A stretch of 64,000 bases of DNA, from positions 1-64,000 of the forward strand of contig CAYUSA010000002.1 in the NCBI GenBank assembly GCA_964447335.1, in the 5' to 3' direction. Position numbers and translations under genes: made by a program. A model generated the notes under the pieces. That model was not told the DNA's origin and ran no database searches. It worked only from the letters and a program-made list of their open reading frames with translations. Source of the stretch: HRBIN12 sp964447335 (GTDB lineage: Bacteria; Actinomycetota; UBA4738; HRBIN12). Positions 1 through 7,275 of this stretch are shown piece after piece; within the stretch, counting starts at the first letter, position 1; each line of letters begins with the position of its first letter.

Positions 1-395
1 TGGGGCGCGAAGCGCACGCTCCACGGGAGGGTCAGCGCCGGCACGACGAGGACGAACGACCCCGTCGCCGCGCGCGCGCGCCGGGCGGCGTCGGCCCGGC
101 GAGCCGCGATCTCGGGTGCGGGGCTCATCCCCTCGTACGGCAGCGCCTCCCATGCGGGCAGCAGCGCGACGCCGGCGGACCCGAGGTAGGCCTCGACACC
201 AGCGGCGAGCGTCTCGGCCTCGCGAGGGCCGGGGGTGACGGCGAGCAACGGCGCCTCGAGCCCACGCGCGAGGCCCGCCACGACGAGGTCCGCCCCGGCG
301 CCCGCCCTCGCGAGCATCGGACGGGCGCGCTCGAGCAGGAGCCGCTCGAACGGCTCCGAGCCGATCAGCGCGTCGAGCGCCCGCTCCAGGCTCAC
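1..395 (-). CDS. mfd: Transcription-repair coupling factor Mfd, N-terminal part (runs off the window)
   Basis: Mfd removes RNA polymerase stalled at DNA lesions and recruits UvrA. Only the first 131 codons are present. I translated them from a GTG at 393-395, which has a strong AGGAGG ribosome site about 6 bases upstream. The reading contains the conserved N-terminal Mfd stretch 'LLPAWEALPYEGMSPAPEI' followed by 'AARRADAARRA', which is the UvrB-like region of the family. No stop codon interrupts the frame to position 1. In many actinobacteria mfd follows pth directly; here about 5.5 kb lies between them. The motif makes the assignment fairly firm, but the helicase domains lie outside the window. 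Confidence 0.85.
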   Translation of the reverse strand, partial: MSLERALDALIGSEPFERLLLERARPMLARAGAGADLVVAGLARGLEAPLLAVTPGPREAETLAAGVEAYLGSAGVALLPAWEALPYEGMSPAPEIAARRADAARRARAATGSFVLVVPALTLPWSVRFAP

Positions 396-576
396 GACAC
401 CTCCTGCCACATCCGTGTCGAACAGCACGAAGAGCCCCGGTCGCGTGTGCGACGGGGCGTCCGTGCAGCCTAGCGCGAGCGCCGCAGGTCGCGACGGGTC
501 CCCCGCAGGTCCTGCGCCTCGATCGCGCGCCGGCGGTCCGGGGAAGGCCGGGCCCCTCGACCCGATCAGCCGTTCC

Positions 577-599
577 GCCGGTCTGACCGGCGCTACAGT
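577..599 (+). promoter_or_regulatory. Palindromic operator and probable -10 box upstream of the Lrp-type gene
   Basis: Positions 577-591 are a perfect 15-base palindrome, GCCGGTC-t-GACCGGC. It is followed at once by TACAGT (594-599), which fits a -10 hexamer. The region lies between the divergent mfd and Lrp-type genes (396-658), about 60 bases before the latter's start. A symmetric site overlapping the promoter is what an autoregulated Lrp/AsnC gene usually has. No convincing -35 hexamer is visible. The palindrome is seen; its role is inferred. I see nothing else in the 263-base intergenic stretch. Confidence 0.4.
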
Positions 600-658
600 T
601 ATCAGATGTTCGGTTCCTGAGCCGACATCGTGACGTTCCGTTGACAGGAGGTGGCTCG

Positions 659-1174
659 GTGGCGCACGGTGACAACGCGATGCGGGCGACGCTCGACGAC
701 CTGGACCGGGAGGTCCTCCACGCCCTCCAGGAGGACGGGCGCATCAGCAACAGCGATCTCGCGAGACGCATCGGGCTATCGCGAGCCGCGACCCACGCTC
801 GTGTGCGCAAGCTCGAGCGCCTGGGCGCGATCACCCGCTACACGGCGATCGTCGATCCCGAGGCCGTGGGGTTCGAGCTCCTGTGCCTCATCGGCATCGC
901 GATGCAGCTCCACTCGCAGGAGAACATCGCGCGGGCTCGCGCCGCGATCGTCGAGATGCCCGAGGTGCTCGAGTGCTACCACGTGACCGGCGACTTCGAC
1001 TACATCCTGAAGGTCGCCGTCCGGAGCCGCGCCGACCTGCAGCGCTTCATCCTCGACCGGCTCACGCCGGTGCCGGGCATCGCCCGCGTGAACACGAGCC
1101 TCGTGCTCGGCATCGAGAAGTCCACCACCGCGCTCCCGATGGAGCCGCCCGCGAAGGAAGGCAGGAAGCGATGA
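659..1174 (+). CDS. Lrp/AsnC family transcriptional regulator
   Basis: This 171-residue protein has an N-terminal winged helix-turn-helix ('LDREVLHALQEDGRISNSDL' then 'ARRIGLSRAATHARVRKLER') and a C-terminal RAM ligand-binding domain (from about residue 65, with 'CYHVTGDFDYILKVAVRS'). That is the normal Lrp/AsnC layout, in which amino acids bind between subunits of the RAM oligomer. I chose GTG 659 because AGGAGG (646-651) sits 7 bases upstream; an in-frame TTG at 641 would overlap that site. Its stop overlaps the start of the next gene (ATGA at 1171-1174), so the pair is one operon and the regulator probably senses a substrate or product of the PLP enzyme. Confidence 0.87.
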   Translation: MAHGDNAMRATLDDLDREVLHALQEDGRISNSDLARRIGLSRAATHARVRKLERLGAITRYTAIVDPEAVGFELLCLIGIAMQLHSQENIARARAAIVEMPEVLECYHVTGDFDYILKVAVRSRADLQRFILDRLTPVPGIARVNTSLVLGIEKSTTALPMEPPAKEGRKR

Positions 1175-2571
1175 TCGACGAAGGGACCATGACCGGCACG
1201 TCGCCCGGCGTGGCGGCCTGGGAGACGATCGGCGCACACATGGCCGAACGCGAGGCCGAGCGCCGCGAGCGTATGCGCCACATGCGGTTCGACACGATCG
1301 CGGTGCACGGGATCTACGACGCGCAGGCTGCGCTCGCGAATCAGGGAAGCATCAACGAGCCGCTGTTCCTGTCCCCCGCGCAGCATTTCGTCGAGTCCGA
1401 CCAGATGGAGGCCGCCCTCGCGTACCGCATGCCCTCGTGGACGTACACGCGGATCGCGAACCCGACCGTGCACTACCTGGAGGAGACGCTCGCGCTGCTC
1501 GAGACCTACGGCTCGGACGTGCAGGCCAGCGCGTGCGGGACGGCCTCGGGCATGGCCGCGGTGTTCATGGCGACCGAGCCATTCCTCATCGTCGATGCGT
1601 CACTCCCACCGGCGAACATCGTCGCGAGCGCGAAGTGCTACGGCGGGACCTTCATGCTGTTCTCCGAGCGCTACGGGCGCGAGCGCGGCATCGAGACCCG
1701 CTGGGTGTGCGAGCCGCTCGACCTGGACGAGTGGGCCTCGAAGATCGATGCGGGCACGCGGTTCGTCTACGGGGAGATGCCCTCGAACCCGGCGCTCGCG
1801 GTGTTCGACATCCCCGCGGTCGCCGCCCTCGCGCACGACGCCGGCGTGCCGCTGATCGTCGACCCGACGGTCGCGACGCCGGCGCTGCTCCGCCCCCTCG
1901 CGATGGGCGCAGACGTCGTCGTGCAGTCGCTCAGCAAGAGCCTGGGCGGGAGCGGCCTCGCGATCGGCGGCGCGCTCATCGCTCGCAAGGACATCCCGAG
2001 CCGGATCGGCCCCGACGGCGTGCGCGAGGACTTCGCGACGCACGTGAAGCCCTGGCCCTTCCGCGCACACGGCCCCGGGACGCCGCCGTTCCACGCGCGC
2101 GTTCCGCTCGCCGACGTGCGCACGGTCGGCTGGGGCGTCGACCGCTGGAGCCGCGGCGCGATGACCGTGGCCGGGTTCCTCGAGCAGCACCCGAAGGTCG
2201 GGGCGGTGTCGTATCCGGGCCTCGCGTCCTTCCCAGGCCACGAGATCGCGCGCCGGGACCTGTGGCTCGCCGACGGTGACGAGGACGGTCAACCCGTCAA
2301 CCGATACGGGTCGCTGATGTCGTTCGACGTCCGAGGCGGCCACGCGGCGGCGCGCCGGGTGTTCGATGGGCTCGACCTCGTCTGGCGCGCGACGGACCTC
2401 GGCCGCATCAAGAGCGTCGCGACGATCCCCGCGATCAGCACGCACCTGCAGCAGGGCGAGGAGGGACGCAAGCTCGCGTGCGTGCCCTCACACCAGGTCC
2501 GGCTGTCGATCGGCGGCGAGGACCCGCAGGACGTGATCGCGGACCTCGATCGCGCGCTCGCGAGGGCCTGA
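1171..2571 (+). CDS. Cys/Met metabolism PLP-dependent enzyme (methionine gamma-lyase / cystathionine gamma-synthase family)
   Basis: The 466-residue protein belongs to the fold-type I trans-sulfuration family, which uses pyridoxal phosphate on sulfur amino acids. Diagnostic parts are the early 'FDTIAVHGIYD', the cofactor-phosphate region 'ASACGTASGMAAVF', 'DPTVATPALLRPLAMGADVV' ahead of the Schiff-base lysine, and 'VQSLSKSLGGSG', where that lysine lies in SxSK. It is longer than the usual 380-430 residues because of an N-terminal extension of about 45 residues and an insert after the lysine ('REDFATHVKPWPFRAHGPG'). Family membership is firm; whether it is a lyase, a gamma-synthase or another activity is not decided by the motifs. 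Coupling to an Lrp-type gene suggests a catabolic, amino-acid-induced role. Confidence 0.8.
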   Translation: MIDEGTMTGTSPGVAAWETIGAHMAEREAERRERMRHMRFDTIAVHGIYDAQAALANQGSINEPLFLSPAQHFVESDQMEAALAYRMPSWTYTRIANPTVHYLEETLALLETYGSDVQASACGTASGMAAVFMATEPFLIVDASLPPANIVASAKCYGGTFMLFSERYGRERGIETRWVCEPLDLDEWASKIDAGTRFVYGEMPSNPALAVFDIPAVAALAHDAGVPLIVDPTVATPALLRPLAMGADVVVQSLSKSLGGSGLAIGGALIARKDIPSRIGPDGVREDFATHVKPWPFRAHGPGTPPFHARVPLADVRTVGWGVDRWSRGAMTVAGFLEQHPKVGAVSYPGLASFPGHEIARRDLWLADGDEDGQPVNRYGSLMSFDVRGGHAAARRVFDGLDLVWRATDLGRIKSVATIPAISTHLQQGEEGRKLACVPSHQVRLSIGGEDPQDVIADLDRALARA

Positions 2572-2609
2572 CCCGCACCCGATCGAGGGGCGGTCGCGCG
2601 GCGTCGCGC

Positions 2610-4763
2610 TCAAACGGCGTGGAGATGCGTCCGCCCGCCGTCCTCGACGGCGCCGGCCGGGCGTGTCCTCGGTGCGTGCTCCTCGACCCAGCGGGTCGCC
2701 TCGGCGGCCGGGAGCGGCACGCTGATGTGGTAACCCTGTGCGAGATCGCAGCCCATCACCGCGAGCTGCTCGAGGGTCGCCCGGTCCTCGACGCCCTCGG
2801 CGACGACCTGCAGACCGAGGTTGCGGCCGAGGTCCACCGTCGCGCGCACGATCATCGAGTCGTTCGGGTCATCGAGCATGTGCATCACGAAGGACCGGTC
2901 GATCTTGATCTCGCGGATCGGCAGTCGCTTCAGGTGGCTGAGCGAGGAGTACCCGGTCCCGAAGTCGTCGATCGACAGCCGCACCCCGACCTCCGACAGC
3001 GCGGCGAGCACACCGTTCGAGCGCCCGGAGTCGGCCATCAGGAAGCTCTCGGTGAGCTCGAGTGTGAGGGAGCTCGGCGGGACGTCCCACCGTCGAAGGA
3101 CGTCGTCGACGAAGTCGGGGAGGGCGACGTCGAGGAGGCTCCGGGGTGACAGGTTCACGGCCATCTCGATCTCGATGCCCCTGCGCGACCAGACGCGCCA
3201 CTGCTGCAACGCCTGTTCGAGGACGTAGTGCGTGAGCGGCCGCAGCAGGACGGTGTGCTCGACCAGCGGGATGAAGTCGTCCGGGTAGACGAGGCCGCGC
3301 TCGGGGTGCTGCCACCGGACGAGGGCCTCGACACCGGCCGTGCGCTCGTCCGTGAGCCGCACCTTCTGATGGTAGTGGAGGACGAACTCGTGGTTCTCGA
3401 TGCCGGGTCGCACCTGCGCGACGAGCGTCAGCCGCTGCGGGCTGTGGCTGTCGAGGCTCGGGCTGTAGACCTCGAAGCCGCCCCCCGCCTCCTTCGCCGC
3501 ATACATCGCGACGTCGGCTCGCCGCAGCAGCGTCTCGACGTCGTCGCTGTGCTCCGGGTAGATGGCGATGCCGACGCTCCCCGACACGTCGAGCGCAAGC
3601 CCCTCGACGGCGAGGGGCTGCTCGAGCTCCTCCATCAACCGCTCGGCGATCCGAACGGCGGTGCTGTCATCCGGCAGGTCGGGCAGCACGACGCCGAACT
3701 CGTCGCCGCCGAGCCGCGCCATGAGATCGCCGTCGCGGAGCACGCCGGACAGCCGGGGGCCGATCTGCTGGAGGAGCCGGTCGCCGAAATGATGGCCGAG
3801 GGTGTCGTTGATCTCCTTGAAGTGGTCCAGGTCCATGATCATCACGGCGAGGCGCATCCCTGGCGTCATCGCGTCAATCGCCTCGTGCAGGTTCCGCATG
3901 AACAGCATGCGGTTGGGAAGATCCGTCAACGAGTCGTGGAGCGCCTGGTACTCGTTCTCCTGTTGCTTGGCCTCGAGCTCGACCGTCGCCTCCTGGAGCG
4001 AGTGCGTGCGCGTGAACATCTGCCTCGCGAACGCGAGCGGCGCGATGAACACGGCGATCGACCACGGGCCGATCCGCACGAAGGTCGTCGCGACGACCAC
4101 GCTGAACAGGGCGAGGCCCATGTAGCTGAGGATGAACTCGCCGAAGATGCCGATGTGCATCTCGCGAAGGATCGAGCGGACCCGCTCCCCGCCCTGCAGG
4201 TGCATGTAGATCGCGACGAAGACGGCGTTCGCGGCATAGCCCACGATGCCGGACAGCAGCACGGCGGGGGCGAGCTCGTACCACGGCGACTCGAGGGATC
4301 CCAGGTGATGGAAGATCCACCCTTCGATCACGACAGACACCGCGATCTGCGCCCGGTTCCAGAGCGCCTTGCCGAGCCGGACCGAGAGCTTCAGCTCGCG
4401 CGCGTCCGTGCTGCCCAGGAAGACGATCGCGCCCGCCACGGCCGGTGGGTAGATGAGCGCGACGGACAGCTGCAGCGGGAAGCTGAGGCTGAACGGCAGG
4501 CCCACCGTGGTCGGCACCGGCAGGAGGTCGACCACCGCGATGGCGATGACCCACTCGAGCAGCAGCGGGTCCGCCACAGACGACGGGGAGCGGACGAACT
4601 CGAACGCGAACCACACGAGGAGCGGCAGGATGAGGGCGAGCTCGTAGGCGCGGAGCCAGCGACGGGCGTTCGGGCCGGGCTCGGGGTGCGCCGGGACCGG
4701 GGCCGCGGTCTCCTGGGGCCCCTCGACGACCCCCGGGGGCGACGAGCGGCGATCAGGCGGCAC
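2610..4763 (-). CDS. Membrane-bound GGDEF-EAL cyclic-di-GMP enzyme
   Basis: This 717-residue protein has a basic/Pro-rich cytoplasmic tail, a hydrophobic sensor region of several membrane helices (about 40-248), a short coiled linker (about 253-272), a GGDEF domain and an EAL domain. The GGDEF motif (352-356) is intact and a product-inhibition I-site RxxD (RDGD, 343-346) lies exactly five residues before it. The EAL motif (479-481) is intact, with downstream 'NLSPRSL', 'LELTES', 'IDDFGTGYSSL', 'IKIDRSF' and 'VAEGVE', so both synthesis and hydrolysis of c-di-GMP look possible. The usual YQP before EAL reads YHQ. The GTG start overlaps the end of the DUF5317 gene by 11 bases, implying translational coupling and possibly a shared membrane signal. 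Confidence 0.9.
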   Translation of the reverse strand: MPPDRRSSPPGVVEGPQETAAPVPAHPEPGPNARRWLRAYELALILPLLVWFAFEFVRSPSSVADPLLLEWVIAIAVVDLLPVPTTVGLPFSLSFPLQLSVALIYPPAVAGAIVFLGSTDARELKLSVRLGKALWNRAQIAVSVVIEGWIFHHLGSLESPWYELAPAVLLSGIVGYAANAVFVAIYMHLQGGERVRSILREMHIGIFGEFILSYMGLALFSVVVATTFVRIGPWSIAVFIAPLAFARQMFTRTHSLQEATVELEAKQQENEYQALHDSLTDLPNRMLFMRNLHEAIDAMTPGMRLAVMIMDLDHFKEINDTLGHHFGDRLLQQIGPRLSGVLRDGDLMARLGGDEFGVVLPDLPDDSTAVRIAERLMEELEQPLAVEGLALDVSGSVGIAIYPEHSDDVETLLRRADVAMYAAKEAGGGFEVYSPSLDSHSPQRLTLVAQVRPGIENHEFVLHYHQKVRLTDERTAGVEALVRWQHPERGLVYPDDFIPLVEHTVLLRPLTHYVLEQALQQWRVWSRRGIEIEMAVNLSPRSLLDVALPDFVDDVLRRWDVPPSSLTLELTESFLMADSGRSNGVLAALSEVGVRLSIDDFGTGYSSLSHLKRLPIREIKIDRSFVMHMLDDPNDSMIVRATVDLGRNLGLQVVAEGVEDRATLEQLAVMGCDLAQGYHISVPLPAAEATRWVEEHAPRTRPAGAVEDGGRTHLHAV

Positions 4764-5334
4764 GCGAGGCCTCCGGCTCGCTCGTCCCCACGACCGAGGA
4801 CTCCTCGTCGCGCCGGGATCGCATCCCGGCGACGATCAGCCACGCGACGCCCGCGTACGTGAACACGTCGCCGGCGCTCACCGCCTGTCGGACCGGCGGC
4901 CCGATCGCGATGACGTCGCCGAGGAACAGCACCTGGTCGCTCGGTCCGGCGAGATGGTGCTTCGCGCCGCCCTCCTCCACCAGCAGCCGGAGGGTGTCCA
5001 TCTGATCGGAGCGCACCAGCGCCTCGCGCGAGACCGGCATGCCCTGGTTCACCGCGATGACGGTGAAGTTCAGCCAGATCCCGACCAGGATCAACCACGC
5101 GCCCGGCACCCGCGAGTGGATGTTGACGATCGCGAACCAGGCGAGCAGCGCGAACGAGACGTACAGCAGCAGCAGCGGCCAGGTGTTCCCGGGGACCGGA
5201 GCGAGCTGCAGCGCGAGCCCCACGACGGCGGCCGGCACCCACCGGATCCGCAGCCTCGCGAGGTTCGACAGTCGTCCCCCGAGCAGCAACCCGAGCATGC
5301 CGGCCAGGACGAGCGTCGACACGATGAGCGTCAT
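4753..5334 (-). CDS. DUF5317 family membrane protein
   Basis: A 193-residue integral membrane protein. An N-terminal helix with a glycine-rich turn ('LGLLLGGRLSNLARLRIRWV') is followed by two or three further helices, a polar loop around 110-150 with 'NQGMPVSREAL', and a last helix 'GDVFTYAGVAWLIVAGM'. This matches DUF5317, for which I know no assigned function. It sits between two micro-proteins upstream and the GGDEF/EAL gene downstream, overlapping the latter by 11 bases, so it is a candidate sensor or partner of c-di-GMP turnover (inference). The ATG has only a weak ribosome site; a 38-base inverted repeat lies about 45 bases upstream of it. Confidence 0.8.
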   Translation of the reverse strand: MTLIVSTLVLAGMLGLLLGGRLSNLARLRIRWVPAAVVGLALQLAPVPGNTWPLLLLYVSFALLAWFAIVNIHSRVPGAWLILVGIWLNFTVIAVNQGMPVSREALVRSDQMDTLRLLVEEGGAKHHLAGPSDQVLFLGDVIAIGPPVRQAVSAGDVFTYAGVAWLIVAGMRSRRDEESSVVGTSEPEASRAA

Positions 5335-5379
5335 GGCAGTCCTATCGGTCGTTCGGGCGTCAGTAGTGAGCCACCGGGA

Positions 5380-5417
5380 GGCGGTTGCTCCGTGCCGGGC
5401 CCGGACACGGAACCGCC
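5380..5417 (-). other. Long inverted repeat / stem-loop between a micro-protein gene and DUF5317
   Basis: On the minus strand the arms read GGCGGTT-CCGTG and CACGG-(agc)-AACCGCC around a GC-rich centre. This gives a 12-base-pair stem with a three-base bulge. It lies in the 133-base spacer between the stop at 5468 and the DUF5317 start at 5334. No T-tract follows, so it is not a typical intrinsic terminator. It could be a Rho-type or attenuating hairpin, an RNA-processing site that sets different expression of the peptides and the membrane proteins, or a protein-binding site. Confidence 0.45.
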
Positions 5418-5467
5418 CCCGGCGCCGATCCCACGTGGCGCCGAGGGCAGTGAGCCGATCTCTCCGG

Positions 5468-5551
5468 TTAGTTCGCCTTCCAGCCGGCCGACAGGGCGAT
5501 GGCCAGCGCAGACAGCCACCCCAGGGAGTAGATGATCCGTCGAACGCGCAC
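5468..5551 (-). CDS. 27-residue single-pass membrane micro-protein (second of a tandem pair)
   Basis: The GTG at 5549-5551 has AGGAGG seven bases upstream. The product starts MRVRRIIYSLGW, continues through a hydrophobic 'LSALAIALSAG' and ends WKAN. A short basic N-terminus, one membrane-length helix and a W-K tail make it either a tiny membrane protein or a secreted/leader peptide. It resembles the product of 5586-5675 (shared R-I-[IL]-Y-S near the start, AG and WK near the end), which argues that both are real and duplicated. An in-frame ATG 18 bases upstream (5567-5569) lacks a ribosome site. No family is recognised. It lies upstream of and on the same strand as DUF5317 and GGDEF/EAL. Confidence 0.6.
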   Translation of the reverse strand: MRVRRIIYSLGWLSALAIALSAGWKAN

Positions 5552-5585
5552 TGTGTACCTCCTCTCCATCACGACCCGCCGGCCC

Positions 5586-5675
5586 TCAATGCACCTTCCA
5601 CTTGGCGCCCGCCGCCATGAGGAGTGTGGCGAGGGCTGCCCCGGAGTACAGGATGCGAAGGATCTTGATCCGCAT
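5586..5675 (-). CDS. 29-residue single-pass membrane micro-protein (first of a tandem pair)
   Basis: The ATG at 5673-5675 has an excellent ribosome site (AGGAGGTGATCAG-ATG). The product begins MRIKILRILYSG, has a hydrophobic core 'AALATLLMAAGA' and ends KWKVH. Its layout and several residues match the 27-residue product encoded 34 bases downstream. A GATACT box (5698-5703) could serve as -10, giving a leader of about 15 bases. Gene finders with a 30-codon cutoff would miss both. Function unknown: possibilities are a membrane subunit regulating the DUF5317 or GGDEF/EAL protein, a signalling peptide precursor, or a leader peptide for attenuation. Confidence 0.65.
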   Translation of the reverse strand: MRIKILRILYSGAALATLLMAAGAKWKVH

Positions 5676-5869
5676 CTGATCACCTCCTCGTACGGGAAGT
5701 ATCCGCGTCACCCGTTCGCGGGACATCGGCCGTCGGTCGAGAGATCGGCTCGGCCGTAGCCCGTCCGGGGCATAGGCCGGAGCGAACCGGGCCCCGTGGC
5801 CGCCTAGGTCGTTGGTCGGTGCTCGGGCGCGGTGTCACCCGATGCGGGGACGGCCCACCTCGGGCGGGC
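5676..5869 (-). promoter_or_regulatory. 194-base leader/promoter region of the micro-protein operon
   Basis: This stretch between the pth stop and the first micro-protein holds the ribosome site just described, a possible -10 GATACT at 5698-5703, and several GC-rich inverted repeats (for example CCCG-TTCG-CGGG at 5711-5722). I looked for the invariant segments of the c-di-GMP-I riboswitch because of the downstream GGDEF/EAL gene and did not find them. It is therefore described as a promoter and possibly structured leader only. Confidence 0.3.
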
Positions 5870-6451
5870 TCAGGACCGCGGACCTGCGCGGTTGAATCGG
5901 TCCTGCGCCGCGATGAGCCCCTCCCGCACGAGCGTGAGCACCGCATCGGCCGCGTCGGCGACGAACAGGGCGACCTCGGCCTCCATCCGCTTGGGGAACG
6001 GCTCGAGCACGAAGTCGACCGGATCCTGGCGCCCGGGCGGGCGCCCGATGCCCATCCGGACGCGGAAGAAATCGGGCGTGCGGAACGCCGAGACGAGCGA
6101 GTCCAGGCCGTGGTTGCCCGCGGTCGAGCCACCGACCTTCACCCGCATCGCGCCGAGCGCGAGGTCGAGGTCGTCGTGCACGGCGATCACGCGATCCGGG
6201 TTGAGATGGTGCTTCTTCGCGAGCGAGGCGTACACCGGTCCGGACTCGTTGTAGTAGCGCTGGGACGACGCGAGCACGAGCCGCTCGTCGCCCTCGCGGA
6301 TCTCGGCGACGTCGGCGGGCAGGAACCGGGCCTTGCGGAAGCGCTCGTCGCCTCGGCGCGCGAGCTCCCGCACGACCATCCGACCGAGGTTGTGGCGGGT
6401 GCGCTCGTACCGCTCCCCGGGGTTCCCGAGCCCGGCGACGAGCCAGGTCAT
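5870..6451 (-). CDS. pth: Peptidyl-tRNA hydrolase
   Basis: Pth frees tRNA from drop-off peptidyl-tRNAs. The 193-residue length is normal. Catalytic His is in 'TRHNLGRM', Asp in 'VHDDLDL', and the substrate-binding Asn in 'YYNESGP'. The usual GHNGLRS signature reads 'GNHGLDS' here, so the His-Asn pair is inverted or offset, a deviation in an otherwise ordinary protein. The gene lies 15 bases after rplY on the same strand, the common rplY-pth order, and is probably cotranscribed with it. Confidence 0.95.
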   Translation of the reverse strand: MTWLVAGLGNPGERYERTRHNLGRMVVRELARRGDERFRKARFLPADVAEIREGDERLVLASSQRYYNESGPVYASLAKKHHLNPDRVIAVHDDLDLALGAMRVKVGGSTAGNHGLDSLVSAFRTPDFFRVRMGIGRPPGRQDPVDFVLEPFPKRMEAEVALFVADAADAVLTLVREGLIAAQDRFNRAGPRS

Positions 6452-6466
6452 GCCGCCGGCGGCGGG

Positions 6467-7126
6467 CTACTCGCCCTCGCCGCTCTCCCCTGCCGAAGCG
6501 GCGGCCTCCTCGGACGGCGCCTCGCCCTCGGCCGCGACCTCGCCCTCGAGGCCCTCCACGACCTCGGCGACCTCGCGAGCCTGCGGCGGGACGACCGCCA
6601 GCAGGAGCTCGTCCGCCGCCGACAGGATCGTCACGCCCGCCGGCACGGGGAGATCGCCCACCTTCAGCGAGTCGCCGACCGCGAGCTCCGTGATGTCGGC
6701 CTGGATGGCCTCGGGGACGTCGCCCGGCAGGCACTCGGCCTGCACCTCCCACAGATGGTGCTCGAGGACGCCACCCGCCTTCACCCCGGTCGCCTCGCCG
6801 ATCACCTGGACCGGGATCGCGATCGTGATCTTCTCGGTCCGGCTCACCACGAGGAAGTCGACGTGCACGAAGCGGCCGCGGATGTGGTCGTGCTGGACGT
6901 CGCGCGCGAGCGCGAGCTGCGGCTTGCCGTCGACCACGAGGTCGAGCAGCACGTTCGCGCCTCCGGCGCGGAGCACGTGGTACAGCTCCTTCGCGTCCAC
7001 GGACACCGACGCGGGGTCGATGCCTTGCCCGTAGACGATCGCGGGGACGCGCCCCGCCGCGCGCAGCTTGCGGGCCACGCCCTTGCCGGTTCCTTCGCGC
7101 CGCTCGGCGACGAGCTTCAGTTCCAT
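6467..7126 (-). CDS. rplY: 50S ribosomal protein L25 (general stress protein CTC type)
   Basis: L25 binds 5S rRNA. At 219 residues this is the long CTC-type form: an N-terminal L25 domain (starts MELKLVAERREGTGKGVARK, with 'GRVPAIVYGQG'), a C-terminal TL5 beta domain ('HLWEVQAECLPGDVPEAIQA'), and an acidic low-complexity tail rich in Glu, Ala and Gly from about residue 190. The ATG at 7124-7126 begins right at the conserved start and has an AGAGG ribosome site; a longer in-frame extension upstream has no homology. It faces the sigma-factor gene divergently across about 150 bases. Confidence 0.93.
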   Translation of the reverse strand: MELKLVAERREGTGKGVARKLRAAGRVPAIVYGQGIDPASVSVDAKELYHVLRAGGANVLLDLVVDGKPQLALARDVQHDHIRGRFVHVDFLVVSRTEKITIAIPVQVIGEATGVKAGGVLEHHLWEVQAECLPGDVPEAIQADITELAVGDSLKVGDLPVPAGVTILSAADELLLAVVPPQAREVAEVVEGLEGEVAAEGEAPSEEAAASAGESGEGE

Positions 7127-7275
7127 GGTTGGACCTCTCGTGGGATGGGTCGATGCCGTTCCAGGCCGGGGAATGGTACCAAGCGTGCCGAGCCACCGGC
7201 CTCGCGACCAGCACGGATGCCCGACATCGATACCCAACCCGGAGCTGCTGCGTCTTCATCGGTGTGGGACCTATC

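Noticed and set aside
235..633. A plus-strand protein opposite the start of mfd
   Set aside because: It is Ser/Ala/Arg-rich without homology or ribosome site, and the minus strand clearly encodes the Mfd N-terminus.
3228..4862. Long plus-strand open frame across the GGDEF/EAL and DUF5317 genes
   Set aside because: Composition is dominated by Arg, Asp, Glu and Val, as typical of antisense frames in GC-rich DNA; the minus-strand genes have intact catalytic motifs.
5676..5869. Cyclic-di-GMP riboswitch upstream of the micro-protein/GGDEF-EAL operon
   Set aside because: The context is attractive and the leader has GC-rich repeats, but I could not find the invariant c-di-GMP-I core segments or tetraloop/receptor parts.
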